Below, piece after piece: positions 18,083 to 26,082 of a stretch of DNA of 64,000 nucleotides; positions within the stretch are counted from its first letter, which is position 1; each line of letters starts with the position of its first letter. Below the pieces are notes generated by a model. The model did no database searches. It had not been told where the DNA came from and worked only from the letters and a program-made list of their open reading frames with translations. Source of the DNA: CAIYZT01 sp947461435 (GTDB lineage: Bacteria; Pseudomonadota; Alphaproteobacteria; Rhodobacterales; Rhodobacteraceae); contig OZ260083.1 in the NCBI GenBank assembly GCA_965284435.1, positions 124,001 to 188,000 of the forward strand, given 5' to 3'. The position numbers and the translations under genes were made by a program.

Positions 18083-18150
18083 CCTTGTCGGGGTTATGAC
18101 AAGGCTCCTCCCTGTTGGACTGGGCCGGGTTTTCCCGGCCCGTTTTTTTT
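18083..18150 (+). ncRNA. candidate CTCCTCCC-motif small RNA (3' UTR of cenR)
   Basis: A 7-bp perfect hairpin (CCTTGTC / GACAAGG, 18083-18104) is followed at once by CTCCTCCC (18105-18112), then TGTTGGAC and a strong terminator. CTCCTCC is complementary to ribosome binding sites and is the hallmark of anti-Shine-Dalgarno sRNA families in alphaproteobacteria (CcsR in Rhodobacter, cuckoo RNAs in rhizobia). The 5' end is unknown: it could be processed from the cenR mRNA or start at a promoter near 18015-18040. A near copy of the motif block lies at 20165. Confidence 0.6.
18122..18150 (+). terminator. intrinsic terminator of the cenR/sRNA transcript
   Basis: GGGCCGGG / CCCGGCCC stem with TTTT loop, then G and T8. 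The T-tract overlaps the stop codon of the convergent MFS gene. Confidence 0.9.
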
Positions 18151-19366
18151 ACCCGATGTGCAATCGTCGCATCGCATAGGCCATCATGCCCAACGCCCCA
18201 ACGGCCGCCAATGCAAAGGGCAGATGCAGGGCCGCCTGCCCCATCGGGGCCGCGCTCGCAACGATCGCCCCGCCTGCAAAGGCGCCAAGCGGCATCGTCC
18301 CAGAGCCGAAGAACCGATAGGCGGCGTTGACGCGGCCAAACATCTGGCTGGGAATGGTGCGCTGGCGATAGCTGACCGTCGTGATGTTCCAGATCATCCC
18401 GGTGAATCCGTCCAAAACCAAAAGCGGCACGATCACCCAAAGCGGCGCGTTCAAGGCCATGCAGGCGCTGACACAGATGAACCCGATCATGCCAAAGATA
18501 AGGCTGCGGCTTGGCCCAAGACGCCCAATCAGCCAAGGGCCCATCAAACTGCCCAGCAGCCCGCCCACCGCCTGCGCCGACAACAACGCGCCATACCCCA
18601 TCGCCCCCAGTCCCAAGATTTCCTGTGCAAACAGAACCAAAACGGCGGCCGACATGTAGTACAGAAAGTTGAACGCGCCCAAGACACCGGCCAGCCGCCG
18701 CAACTCGGGCCGCCCGTTCAAATAGCGCAGCCCTTCGCCAAGGGCGGAAATAAAGGCGGCCGGGGCGGCGCGATTCTCCTGTTTCAATCGCAGACGCGAA
18801 ACGAAGATCAAGGAAATCAGCATCATCGCCGAAAAAAAGCCAAAGGGAAACGCCACCCAAAGGGCGATCATCGCCCCCGCCAGCGGCGGGCCAATGAATC
18901 GGCCCGACAGTTCTTCGGCGCTCCACATCTGGCCATTGGCACGTTCAAGATGGTCAGGGTCAACAACCAGCGGCAACACCGATTGGGCCGTGTTGTCGCG
19001 CAAAACCTCGACACTGCCCAAAACAAACGTCAGCCCAACCAGCGCCAGAATGGCCGGGGTTCCCGGCTCTGCCGCTAGGGCCAAAAGCGCAACCACCGCA
19101 ACCAGCGCCAGACGCAGCCCATCGGCCAAAAGGATCAACCTGCGCCGATCAAACCGGTCAGTCACCACCCCAACCGGCAAGGTAAACACCAGCCATGGCA
19201 TCCCCCGCGCCGACGCGACCAGCCCAATCAACATCGGATCCCGCGTCAGCAAGGTCGCCAGCCAAGGCAGGGCAACGCTCAATACCCCATCGCCAAGATT
19301 GGTGCCGATCGAGGCGGTGAACAGCAGCCGGAAATCACGGTTCTGCCAAAGGGCGCGGTAGGACAT
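18149..19366 (-). CDS. MFS transporter, enterobactin-exporter-like
   Basis: A 405-residue major facilitator with about 12 membrane helices. It has TDRFDRRRLILLADGLR, the loop 2-3 motif A of the family, and QSVLPLVVDPDHLERANGQMWSAEEL, seen in EntS-like and MFS_3 proteins. It would export a small molecule or drug; no substrate can be inferred. The start at 19366 precedes SYRALWQNRDFRLLF, the usual N-terminus of this group; the longer ORF to 19471 is rejected. Confidence 0.85.
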   Translation of the reverse strand: MSYRALWQNRDFRLLFTASIGTNLGDGVLSVALPWLATLLTRDPMLIGLVASARGMPWLVFTLPVGVVTDRFDRRRLILLADGLRLALVAVVALLALAAEPGTPAILALVGLTFVLGSVEVLRDNTAQSVLPLVVDPDHLERANGQMWSAEELSGRFIGPPLAGAMIALWVAFPFGFFSAMMLISLIFVSRLRLKQENRAAPAAFISALGEGLRYLNGRPELRRLAGVLGAFNFLYYMSAAVLVLFAQEILGLGAMGYGALLSAQAVGGLLGSLMGPWLIGRLGPSRSLIFGMIGFICVSACMALNAPLWVIVPLLVLDGFTGMIWNITTVSYRQRTIPSQMFGRVNAAYRFFGSGTMPLGAFAGGAIVASAAPMGQAALHLPFALAAVGALGMMAYAMRRLHIG

Positions 19367-19603
19367 CCCCGCACACTGAACGAGCCTTCCGCAGGGGTCA
19401 AGGCGGTGCGGCGCCCCCACAGTCTTTCTGCCACGGCCACCCGCTGTCGGCGTATGGCCGCCATCGGCCAACTTTGGCCGCAGGGGCGCGCGAACAGAAT
19501 AAACCCTTGCGGATCATAGGGCTTCGGCCTTTGATCATGGCACAACGCTGGGGCCGTCTCATGCCCGGCAGTGTTGCAGGGCGCGCGGCGCCCAAAAGGG
19601 CAA

Positions 19604-20047
19604 ATGGCAGAAAATCTGGTCCGGCTCATCTATTCCAGCACCGCAAAAGCCGGCTTGCAGGGGGCCAGTTTGCAATACTTGCTGGCGTCTTGCCGCCGGA
19701 ACAACCTGCGCAACGGGATTACAGGCACCTTGTTTCTTGACGAAGGTCGGTTCTGGCAGGTGATGGAAGGAACCGCCGAAAGTGTCAGGGCAACCTTCGC
19801 CCGGATCATCTTGGACGACCGGCACAGTCAGATCGGCGTGATCAGCGAAAATGCAGTGACCACCCGCAGTTTTGCCGAATTTACCACCAGCTTTGCCCAT
19901 GGCAGTCTGCCGAATTCCGAAGTTGGGCATCAAAGGGCCGCAGCGGCCCGCAAAACGATACCCGTGCCCCCCCCCGAAACCCGCAAATCCGTGTCGAAGC
20001 TTCTTTTGAAACGTCTGCGCCGGGTCTGGGCGAGATTTCTGAACTGA
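19604..20047 (+). CDS. single-domain BLUF photoreceptor
   Basis: A 147-residue protein with a BLUF (blue light using FAD) domain in residues 4-100. The flavin-site trio is conserved with AppA spacing: Tyr10, Asn34 and Gln52 (in LIYSS, CRRNNLRNGITG, FWQVMEG). The strand that in AppA carries Trp104 and Met106 here reads SFAEFTTSF, with Phe93 and Thr95 in their places. There is no output domain, but a basic amphipathic tail (KLLLKRLRRVWARFLN) follows a proline-rich linker. It could regulate a partner or a membrane process under light. Its 3' UTR holds a candidate sRNA. Confidence 0.88.
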   Translation: MAENLVRLIYSSTAKAGLQGASLQYLLASCRRNNLRNGITGTLFLDEGRFWQVMEGTAESVRATFARIILDDRHSQIGVISENAVTTRSFAEFTTSFAHGSLPNSEVGHQRAAAARKTIPVPPPETRKSVSKLLLKRLRRVWARFLN

Positions 20048-20138
20048 TCCCAAGGCGCGACCGCCAAGGCACAGACCCTTTCGTATAACGTTGCACAAAT
20101 GCCGCAACCCTAAGGCGCAATCCCAAGGCTCTTCGCAA

Positions 20139-20211
20139 TTTGGCCACGGCGTGGTATGCAAAAGCTCCTCCCTGTTGAACTGGCCCGGCACGATTGCCGG
20201 GCTTTTCTTTT
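20139..20211 (+). ncRNA. candidate CTCCTCCC-motif small RNA (3' UTR of BLUF gene)
   Basis: A short interrupted hairpin (20139-20162) is followed by GCTCCTCCCTGTTG (20164-20177), identical over 14 nt to the element after cenR, then ACTGG and a terminator with a different stem. Conservation of the motif block next to a changed hairpin suggests the unpaired CTCCTCCC is the functional part, likely binding Shine-Dalgarno regions. 5' end unknown; it may start at a promoter downstream of the BLUF gene or be processed from its mRNA. Confidence 0.6.
20183..20211 (+). terminator. intrinsic terminator of the BLUF/sRNA transcript
   Basis: GCCCGGCA / TGCCGGGC stem, CGAT loop, then TTTTCTTTT. Confidence 0.9.
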
Positions 20212-20252
20212 CCAAACGCACCTTCGGTTCTTGTGACCGAACGTGCGTTTGG
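20212..20252. repeat. 41-nt nested palindrome downstream of the sRNA terminator
   Basis: A 10-bp outer stem (CCAAACGCAC / GTGCGTTTGG), one C/C mismatch, a 6-bp inner stem (TTCGGT / ACCGAA) and a 7-nt loop. It begins one base after the terminator T-tract and ends 59 bp before the start of the small secreted protein. It has no T-tract of its own. It could be an operator, an mRNA leader hairpin or a remnant of a palindromic repeat element. Confidence 0.7.
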
Positions 20253-20311
20253 ATATGCCATGGCCCCATGGGTCAACCCAAAGATACCTTCAACACGAAT
20301 GGAGATTCCTG

Positions 20312-20632
20312 ATGCGCGCTTTTGGCCTTGTGGCTGTCCTTTCTCTTGCAGCTCTGGCAGCACCAGCTTTTGCTCAAGACCTGGAATTTGAATTGATCAA
20401 CTCCAGCTCTTACAATCTGAACGAGCTTTATGTGTCCCCCGCATCGGCCGACACTTGGGGTGATGACATCCTTGGCATGGACGTCATGCCAGCCGGCACG
20501 ACCGGCACAGTCACCATCACAGACGGCCTCGAAACCTGTGCTTATGACCTGCGTTTTGTCACCGACACCGGCGCAGAAGTGACCAGCACGCAAGATCTTT
20601 GCGAATTGGGCACCTTCACCCTGCACGACTGA
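20312..20632 (+). CDS. small secreted protein of unknown function
   Basis: A 106-residue protein with a Sec signal peptide (cleavage after APAFA, about residue 22) and an 84-residue mature part. It contains INSSSYNLNELYVSPASADTW, DDILGMDVMPAGTTGTVTI and two Cys (CAYDL and DLCEL) that could form a disulfide. The pattern of beta strands and acidic turns suggests a compact periplasmic beta-sandwich. Similar proteins occur in Rhodobacterales but no role is known to me. The start follows GGAGATTCCTG. Confidence 0.75.
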   Translation: MRAFGLVAVLSLAALAAPAFAQDLEFELINSSSYNLNELYVSPASADTWGDDILGMDVMPAGTTGTVTITDGLETCAYDLRFVTDTGAEVTSTQDLCELGTFTLHD

Positions 20633-20671
20633 TCCCGAACCGGGTGATCTGGGGACTTGAGCCTTTGAATT

Positions 20672-20693
20672 GGGCGGCCTACTGTGGCCGCCC
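20672..20693. other. stem-loop between secreted-protein gene and xth
   Basis: Perfect 8-bp stem GGGCGGCC / GGCCGCCC with a 6-nt loop, 39 bp after the secreted-protein stop and 20 bp before the xth start. No T-tract, so a weak or Rho-aided terminator at best. Confidence 0.45.
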
Positions 20694-20713
20694 ATCCCAT
20701 TCGGAGCATCCCC

Positions 20714-21502
20714 ATGTCCTTTACCCTCGCCACATGGAACATCAACTCGGTCCGTCTGCGCGAAGGACTTGTCGCCCGCCTGATGACCGAAGAGCAGCCC
20801 GACATCCTGTGCTTGCAGGAATGCAAAAGTCCGGTTGAAAACATCCCGCTCGCGCAGTTTCAGGCCCTGGGATACACGCACATGGTCGCCCGCGGCCAAA
20901 AGGGCTATAACGGGGTCGCAATTCTGTCAAAACGGCCCATCACAGATGCCGGCGGTGTCGACTATGCCAAGCTTGGTCATGCCCGGCATGTGGCGGCGCG
21001 GCTGGACAATGGCGTTGTGATCCACAACTGCTATGTCCCGGCAGGCGGTGATATTCCTGACCGCGCCGAGAATGAGAAATTCGGCCAAAAACTGGATTTT
21101 TTGACCGAGATGCGCGACGCCTTTCACCAAGATCGGCCCGTCAAATCCATTCTGGTGGGCGATCTGAACATCGCACCGCGCGAAGATGATGTGTGGAACC
21201 ACAAGCAACTGCTGAAAATCGTCAGCCATACCCCGATCGAAGTGGCCCATTTGACCGACACCCAAGACGCAGGCGGCTTTGTCGATGTGACCCGGCAAGA
21301 CATCCCGTCGGGGCAACTGTACAGCTGGTGGTCCTACCGCTCTCCAGACTGGGATGCCGGCGACAAGGGCCGGCGTCTCGATCACATCTGGGCCACACCT
21401 GATATTGCAACGGCCGCCCATGGAAGCCGGATCTTGCGGGCCACCCGCGGCTGGGATCAACCGTCAGATCACGTCCCGGTTTTCGCCACTTTCGATCTGT
21501 AA
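20714..21502 (+). CDS. xth: exodeoxyribonuclease III
   Basis: A 262-residue AP endonuclease/3' exonuclease of the ExoIII family for base-excision repair. Signatures in order: ATWNINSVRLR, DILCLQECK (metal-binding Glu), YNGVAILSK, VGDLNIAPREDDVW (Asp and Asn of the active site), RLDHIWAT and SDHVPVFATFDL at the end (catalytic Asp-His). Length is typical. GGAG is 8 nt before the ATG at 20714. Confidence 0.95.
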   Translation: MSFTLATWNINSVRLREGLVARLMTEEQPDILCLQECKSPVENIPLAQFQALGYTHMVARGQKGYNGVAILSKRPITDAGGVDYAKLGHARHVAARLDNGVVIHNCYVPAGGDIPDRAENEKFGQKLDFLTEMRDAFHQDRPVKSILVGDLNIAPREDDVWNHKQLLKIVSHTPIEVAHLTDTQDAGGFVDVTRQDIPSGQLYSWWSYRSPDWDAGDKGRRLDHIWATPDIATAAHGSRILRATRGWDQPSDHVPVFATFDL

Positions 21503-21594
21503 CGCTGCGTCGTTTGCGGCGCGGGTGCGGAAAACCTGACTGCCGCCCGAATGGTTTGGCCCCGATGTTGGGGCCCACAAGACAGGAGAGGCAC

Positions 21595-23073
21595 ATGTCA
21601 CTCACGCGGCGCGGCATGCTTTTGGGGGCGGGGGCGGTTCTGGGCGGGGTGGCCAGCCGCTATGCCGGGCCCCAAAATCCCTCGCAAGACGGGCTGGGCC
21701 TGATCGCCCCAAAGGGGGGCGACGGCGTGCTGAACGACGCCTCCTTGCTGTCCGAAACACCCATCTTTCGCCACAGCGTTCTGAAGGAACAAGGTCCGGC
21801 CCTGATCGCCGCGCTGCGCGCCGAAATGGCCGAAGCGCGGGCTGCGGGGCGCGCCTTCAACATAGGGGCGGCCCGCCATTCCATGGGCGGGCAAGCCATT
21901 CCGCGCGCGGGCCATGCCGTCACCTTCGAGTCCCCCAGCATCGAAATTGACAGTGCCGCGCAGACGTTCCGGGTTCAAGCCGGCACCCGGTGGCATCAGG
22001 TGATCGCCGCGCTGGAACCGGCGGGCCTGTCGCCCAAGGTCATGCAAAGCAATGCCGATTTTGGCGTCGCCGCCACCTTCTCGGTCAATGCCCATGGCTG
22101 GCCCACAGCCTTTGGCCCCATGGGATCCACCGTCCAAGAGGTGGATATGCTGCTGGCCGATGGCACGGCGGTCACCGCCTCCAGAACCCAGAACCCCGAT
22201 CTTTTTGCCGCCGCCATGGGGGGCTATGGCCTGATCGGGCAAATCACCTCTTTGGTGGTTGCGGCTGAAAAGAACATGGCCCTCACCCCCACCTTTCAAA
22301 CCATGACCGCCGATGCTTTCGCCGATGCCTTCCAAGCCGTGGTCAGAACCGTGCCCATGGCCTATGGCCGTCTTTCGGTGGATCGGGCCGGGTTCTTTCA
22401 ACAGGCGATGATGATCAGCTATGCCCCGGTGCAACAGGCCATCCCCCCCGTCACCGGATCGGGGCTCATGTCCAAGGCCGCGCGTCCGATTTTCAGGGCA
22501 CAACTGGGCAATGAATGGGTAAAACGACGGCGGTGGTGGCTGGAAACCGGCCCGAACGCTATGCTGGCCGGTCTGGCCAGCCGGTCTGGCCTGATGGCCG
22601 AACCCGTCGTCACGCTGGATGACCGCGATCCGACCCGCACCGATATTCTGCACGAATACTTTGTGCCCCCTTCGGCTTTTGGCGAATTTTTGGCGGTCTG
22701 CCGCGCCATCATCCCCCAAGGCTATCAAGAGATGCTCAACGTCACGCTGCGCTGGGTGGAACAAGATGATCTCTCGCTCCTTTCCTATGCCCAAGGGGGG
22801 CCAAGGATTGCCGCGGTCATGCTGTTTTCGCAGGAAATGTCGATCCGCGCCGAAGCCGACATGCGCCAGATGACCCAATCCCTGATCGATGCCGTGATCG
22901 CACTGGGCGGTGCCTATTATCTTCCCTACCGCCCCCATGCCACCCCCGCCCAAATGACCGCATCCTATGCCCGCGCCGCCGACTTCGCCGCGTTCAAACA
23001 TCAGGTTGATCCCAAGGCCCTGTTTCGCAATGCCCTGTGGGACAGATATCTGTCCGCTCTGGCCCCCTCTTGA
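21595..23073 (+). CDS. Tat-exported FAD-linked oxidase (VAO/PCMH type)
   Basis: A 492-residue flavoprotein with a twin-arginine signal (LTRRGMLLGAGAVLGG) and a PCMH-type FAD-binding domain: FNIGAARHSMGGQA for the covalent-flavin-like turn, GTRWHQVIAALEPAGLSPKVM, and GGYGLIGQITSL. The C-terminal half is the cap domain and ends near FRNALWDRYL, typical of sugar-lactone or alditol oxidases. Substrate is not known. GGAGAGGCAC precedes the ATG. The next two genes may form an operon with it. Confidence 0.85.
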   Translation: MSLTRRGMLLGAGAVLGGVASRYAGPQNPSQDGLGLIAPKGGDGVLNDASLLSETPIFRHSVLKEQGPALIAALRAEMAEARAAGRAFNIGAARHSMGGQAIPRAGHAVTFESPSIEIDSAAQTFRVQAGTRWHQVIAALEPAGLSPKVMQSNADFGVAATFSVNAHGWPTAFGPMGSTVQEVDMLLADGTAVTASRTQNPDLFAAAMGGYGLIGQITSLVVAAEKNMALTPTFQTMTADAFADAFQAVVRTVPMAYGRLSVDRAGFFQQAMMISYAPVQQAIPPVTGSGLMSKAARPIFRAQLGNEWVKRRRWWLETGPNAMLAGLASRSGLMAEPVVTLDDRDPTRTDILHEYFVPPSAFGEFLAVCRAIIPQGYQEMLNVTLRWVEQDDLSLLSYAQGGPRIAAVMLFSQEMSIRAEADMRQMTQSLIDAVIALGGAYYLPYRPHATPAQMTASYARAADFAAFKHQVDPKALFRNALWDRYLSALAPS

Positions 23074-23091
23074 TCTTGGAAAGGTTCTCTC

Positions 23092-23484
23092 ATGACCCTG
23101 ACACAGCGCATCGCCTTTGCTTATGCCCTGATCCTCGCGGCGGTGGCCGCGCTGAACTACGTTCCCGGTCTGACCGATGCGCAGGGGCTGGCCTTTGGCA
23201 TCTTCGCCCTCGACATTTATGACGACGGGCTGCACCTCGTCTCGGCGCTGCTGGCCCTGTCGGCCGCCCTGTGGTCGCACCGAACCGCGAAAGGATTTCT
23301 GACGGTCTTTGGCGCGATGTATCTGGCCGACGGGGCCTTGGGTCTGGCAACGGGCGTGGGGTACCTTGATCTGGCCATTTGCACGACAGGACCCATCGAT
23401 CTGCCCTTCGGCTTCAAGATCCTGGCCAACACCCCACATATCGGCTTGGGCGGCTTTGCCTTGATCATGGGACTGCGGGCATGA
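23092..23484 (+). CDS. four-helix membrane protein, DUF4383-like
   Basis: A 130-residue membrane protein with about four helices and loops containing DIYDDGLHLVSALLAL and LADGALGLATGVGYLDL. The overall pattern resembles small DUF4383-type membrane proteins. It lies 18 bp after the FAD oxidase gene and overlaps the next gene by ATGA, so the three are probably co-transcribed. Function unknown. Confidence 0.7.
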   Translation: MTLTQRIAFAYALILAAVAALNYVPGLTDAQGLAFGIFALDIYDDGLHLVSALLALSAALWSHRTAKGFLTVFGAMYLADGALGLATGVGYLDLAICTTGPIDLPFGFKILANTPHIGLGGFALIMGLRA

Positions 23485-24524
23485 AAACGCTGGGGCGCTG
23501 GATAAAGCGAACGCTCGCCGCCGTCGCCCTGCTGGTCCTTGCCCTGCTTTCCCCCGTCGCCTGGACAGAAGTGAACTGCCAAGGCCAACCGCAAGACAGC
23601 CCCTTTGTGTCAAGTCTGGGCGCGCCTTGGCATCGGCCAGAATCACGCACGCTGATGACCTATCCCGAATGGCATATCGTGCACGCCTACGAAGATTACG
23701 CGGCCGTCATCGCCACGGGCGCGCCGCAAGACTATGACTTTGTGCCCGCCATCGGGCAGTATTGGGGGTCTTTGTGCACCCTGACAAAAGCCGCCGCCGC
23801 CCACGGCGGGGCCGACGGGCCGACGCGGCAGATGGTTTATGTCATTGGCGTCAGCTTCACGGCCGAACTTCTGGCCAAAGCCGCCTATGAAGAAACCATC
23901 GGCCGCCTGTTCACGCTTTTGCGCGGGCCAAACCGTGCCCCGCTGGATGATCTTTCCGCAGATCAAGCCGCCCGTTATGCCGCGTTCCTGTCACAAGTGC
24001 CTTGGTACAAGTGGGATTTCCCCGCCGACAAGGCCGCCCTGATCGCAGCCAACACCGGCACCCTGCGCGATCAAGAGCGCCGCTTTGCCCTTGGCGCAGA
24101 ATTCACTGTCAAATCCTATTATGCCAAGGCCATTGGCGCCGCCGTCGCCGCCACGGGCCAAGACGAATTGCGCATGCGGGTGATCGTCACCGGACTGGCC
24201 TCCGATGTTTTGGCCGCCAGCCCCGATGTCCAGATCATCGCCCTGCACCCCCAAGGGATTGAAGTGGAAACACCGCGCTACGCGGCCTTTACCGATCTGG
24301 CCCGCGCATGGGCCGCCCAAGGCGCGCAGTTTGTCGACATTGCCGGCAATGACGACATCCTGTTTACCGCCCTGTCAGATCAACCCCTGCTGCCCGGTGC
24401 CTTGGCCAGCTACCCCAGACAGGGCCATGATGACACGCGCCATCTTGTTTTGGTCAAGGTCGCCGATCTGGCCAAGGCGTTGACGGATCGGGCCCTGCAG
24501 ATCGAACATATCCACGATTACTGA
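23481..24524 (+). CDS. hypothetical membrane-anchored periplasmic protein
   Basis: A 347-residue protein with one N-terminal membrane anchor (about residues 10-28) and a large periplasmic domain. It opens with LMTYPEWHIVHAYEDYAAVI and has QMVYVIGVSFTAELLAKAAYEETIGRLF in the middle. I do not recognise a characterised family. The domain is rich in aromatic residues. The ATG at 23481 overlaps the stop of the upstream membrane gene (ATGA), implying coupling. It ends convergent with the algH gene. Confidence 0.7.
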   Translation: MKTLGRWIKRTLAAVALLVLALLSPVAWTEVNCQGQPQDSPFVSSLGAPWHRPESRTLMTYPEWHIVHAYEDYAAVIATGAPQDYDFVPAIGQYWGSLCTLTKAAAAHGGADGPTRQMVYVIGVSFTAELLAKAAYEETIGRLFTLLRGPNRAPLDDLSADQAARYAAFLSQVPWYKWDFPADKAALIAANTGTLRDQERRFALGAEFTVKSYYAKAIGAAVAATGQDELRMRVIVTGLASDVLAASPDVQIIALHPQGIEVETPRYAAFTDLARAWAAQGAQFVDIAGNDDILFTALSDQPLLPGALASYPRQGHDDTRHLVLVKVADLAKALTDRALQIEHIHDY

Positions 24525-24530
24525 CGTCCC

Positions 24531-25085
24531 TCAGGCATGCCCGGCGGTCGCCGACAGGGTCAGCGGATCAATGCCCAAGACGGCCAGCGCGCGCGACCAT
24601 TTGGCCGGCCCAGCCGCCGAAAACACCAGTTCGGGGTCGGCCTCCACGGTCAGCCAATCGTTGCGGGCAATTTCCGCCTCCAGTTGCCCCGCCCCCCAAC
24701 CCGCATAGCCCAAGGCCAGCATGGCCTCTTTCGGGCCCCGGCCCTGCGCCAGATCCTCCAGAATATCGCGCGTGGTGGTCACCAGATATCCGCCCGCCAC
24801 ATAAAGCCGCCCTTCGCTGGGTCCATGGCCCGGACCGTGCAGCACAAAGCCGCGTCCCCGGTCCACCGGGCCGCCGTAAAGACAGGGCACCGGCGGCAGC
24901 GACGGTCCATGCGCTATCTTCAATTGATCCAGAAGGTCCGCAAAGCGCATCTGCGGCAAGGGTTTGTTCACGATCAGGCCCATCGCCCCGTCCTCGCCAT
25001 GCGAGCACACCAAAATGACCGAATGGTCAAAGCGCGGATCGGACAGGCCCGGCATGGCCACCAATAGCTTTCCGGTCAATTGCAT
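24531..25085 (-). CDS. YqgE/AlgH family protein (UPF0301)
   Basis: A 184-residue YqgE/AlgH protein. The N-terminus LTGKLLVAMPGLSDPRFDHSVILVCSHGEDGAMGLIVNKP is diagnostic, as is LGYAGWGAGQLEAEIARNDWL in the second half. The fold is known from structures but the biochemical role is unclear; links to alginate regulation are specific to pseudomonads. The start at 25085 follows AAAGGGATG; the longer ORF to 25133 is rejected. Confidence 0.93.
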   Translation of the reverse strand: MQLTGKLLVAMPGLSDPRFDHSVILVCSHGEDGAMGLIVNKPLPQMRFADLLDQLKIAHGPSLPPVPCLYGGPVDRGRGFVLHGPGHGPSEGRLYVAGGYLVTTTRDILEDLAQGRGPKEAMLALGYAGWGAGQLEAEIARNDWLTVEADPELVFSAAGPAKWSRALAVLGIDPLTLSATAGHA

Positions 25086-25238
25086 GGCACATCCCTTTGG
25101 CTTGTGCGTCCACGATGGACCTTTCGCAGCCAAGGCTCAACCCCGTTGCGGCCCGGCACCCCAACCCTTACACGAAACTTCGCGGATCTTCGCCGGAAAG
25201 TGATTTCCCTTGGCTGCCAAGGGCTTTATGGTCCGCGC

Positions 25239-26078
25239 ATGATCAAATTGCCCATCCTTGCCCATGCCCTAGTCGCCCAGTGCATTGCCCAGTGCCTTGT
25301 CCTGTCGATAGCTCTGTCCGGTGCGTCCTATGCGCAATCGCCCGATGGCTTGAATGCCGCCTCCTTTCGCCAAGGCTGGCAAACCGCGCAGGGCAGCTAC
25401 ATGACCGCGCTGGATGTGCAGTTGCAACCGGGATGGAAAACCTATTGGCGCGCGCCGGGTGACGCGGGCATTCCGCCGCAGTTCGATTGGTCCGGCTCTG
25501 ACAATATCGCCAGCGTGCGGCTGCACTGGCCCAGCCCTCAGGTCTTTGATCTCAACGGCATGCGCTCCGTCGGCTATCACGACGCGCTGATCCTCCCGAT
25601 GGAGGTGACGGCCCAAGATGCCACGCGCCCGGTGACGGTTCAGCTGTCCGTTCACATGGGAATTTGCAAGGATATCTGCCTGCCCGCCACCCTCACCGTG
25701 ACCGGAAAAGTCTCAGGCGCAGGCACGGCCGATCCGGCCATCCGCGCGGCCCTGGATCTGCGCCCCATGTCCGCGGACGAGGCGCAACTGGCCCACCTGT
25801 CCTGCACCGTCGCCCCGATCAAAGACGGCCTGCGCCTGACAGCGCAGCTGGATCTGCCCCGTTTTGGGGCCGACGCCGAAGCGGTCGTTTTCGAAACCAA
25901 CGATCCCAGCATCTGGGTCTCCCAAGCCGATGCGCAGCGCGCAGGCGGGCGCCTGACAGCCATCTCAGATCTGGTCGGGCCCAGCGGCGCCCCCTTTGCC
26001 CTTGAACGTCAAGGTCTGACCGTCACGGTGATTTCCGGTCGCTCCTCGGTCGAACTCAAAGGCTGCCCTGCGCCCTAA
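25239..26078 (+). CDS. periplasmic DsbD N-terminal-domain (DsbC-like) protein
   Basis: A 279-residue secreted protein. After a signal peptide (to about residue 33, GASYA) comes a DsbD_N/ScsB-like immunoglobulin-type domain with GWKTYWRAPGDAGIPPQFDWS and the redox motif GICKDICLPA (Cys-x3-Cys), the usual pair in this family. The membrane and thioredoxin parts of full DsbD are absent, so it would pass or receive electrons with a separate partner. No copper or disulfide partner gene is adjacent. Confidence 0.82.
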   Translation: MIKLPILAHALVAQCIAQCLVLSIALSGASYAQSPDGLNAASFRQGWQTAQGSYMTALDVQLQPGWKTYWRAPGDAGIPPQFDWSGSDNIASVRLHWPSPQVFDLNGMRSVGYHDALILPMEVTAQDATRPVTVQLSVHMGICKDICLPATLTVTGKVSGAGTADPAIRAALDLRPMSADEAQLAHLSCTVAPIKDGLRLTAQLDLPRFGADAEAVVFETNDPSIWVSQADAQRAGGRLTAISDLVGPSGAPFALERQGLTVTVISGRSSVELKGCPAP

Positions 26079-26082
26079 GGAT

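Noticed and set aside
21598..23646. 682-residue open frame on the minus strand
   Set aside because: It is antisense to the Tat-exported flavoenzyme gene. Its Gly/Arg/His-rich composition is typical of a shadow frame in GC-rich DNA.
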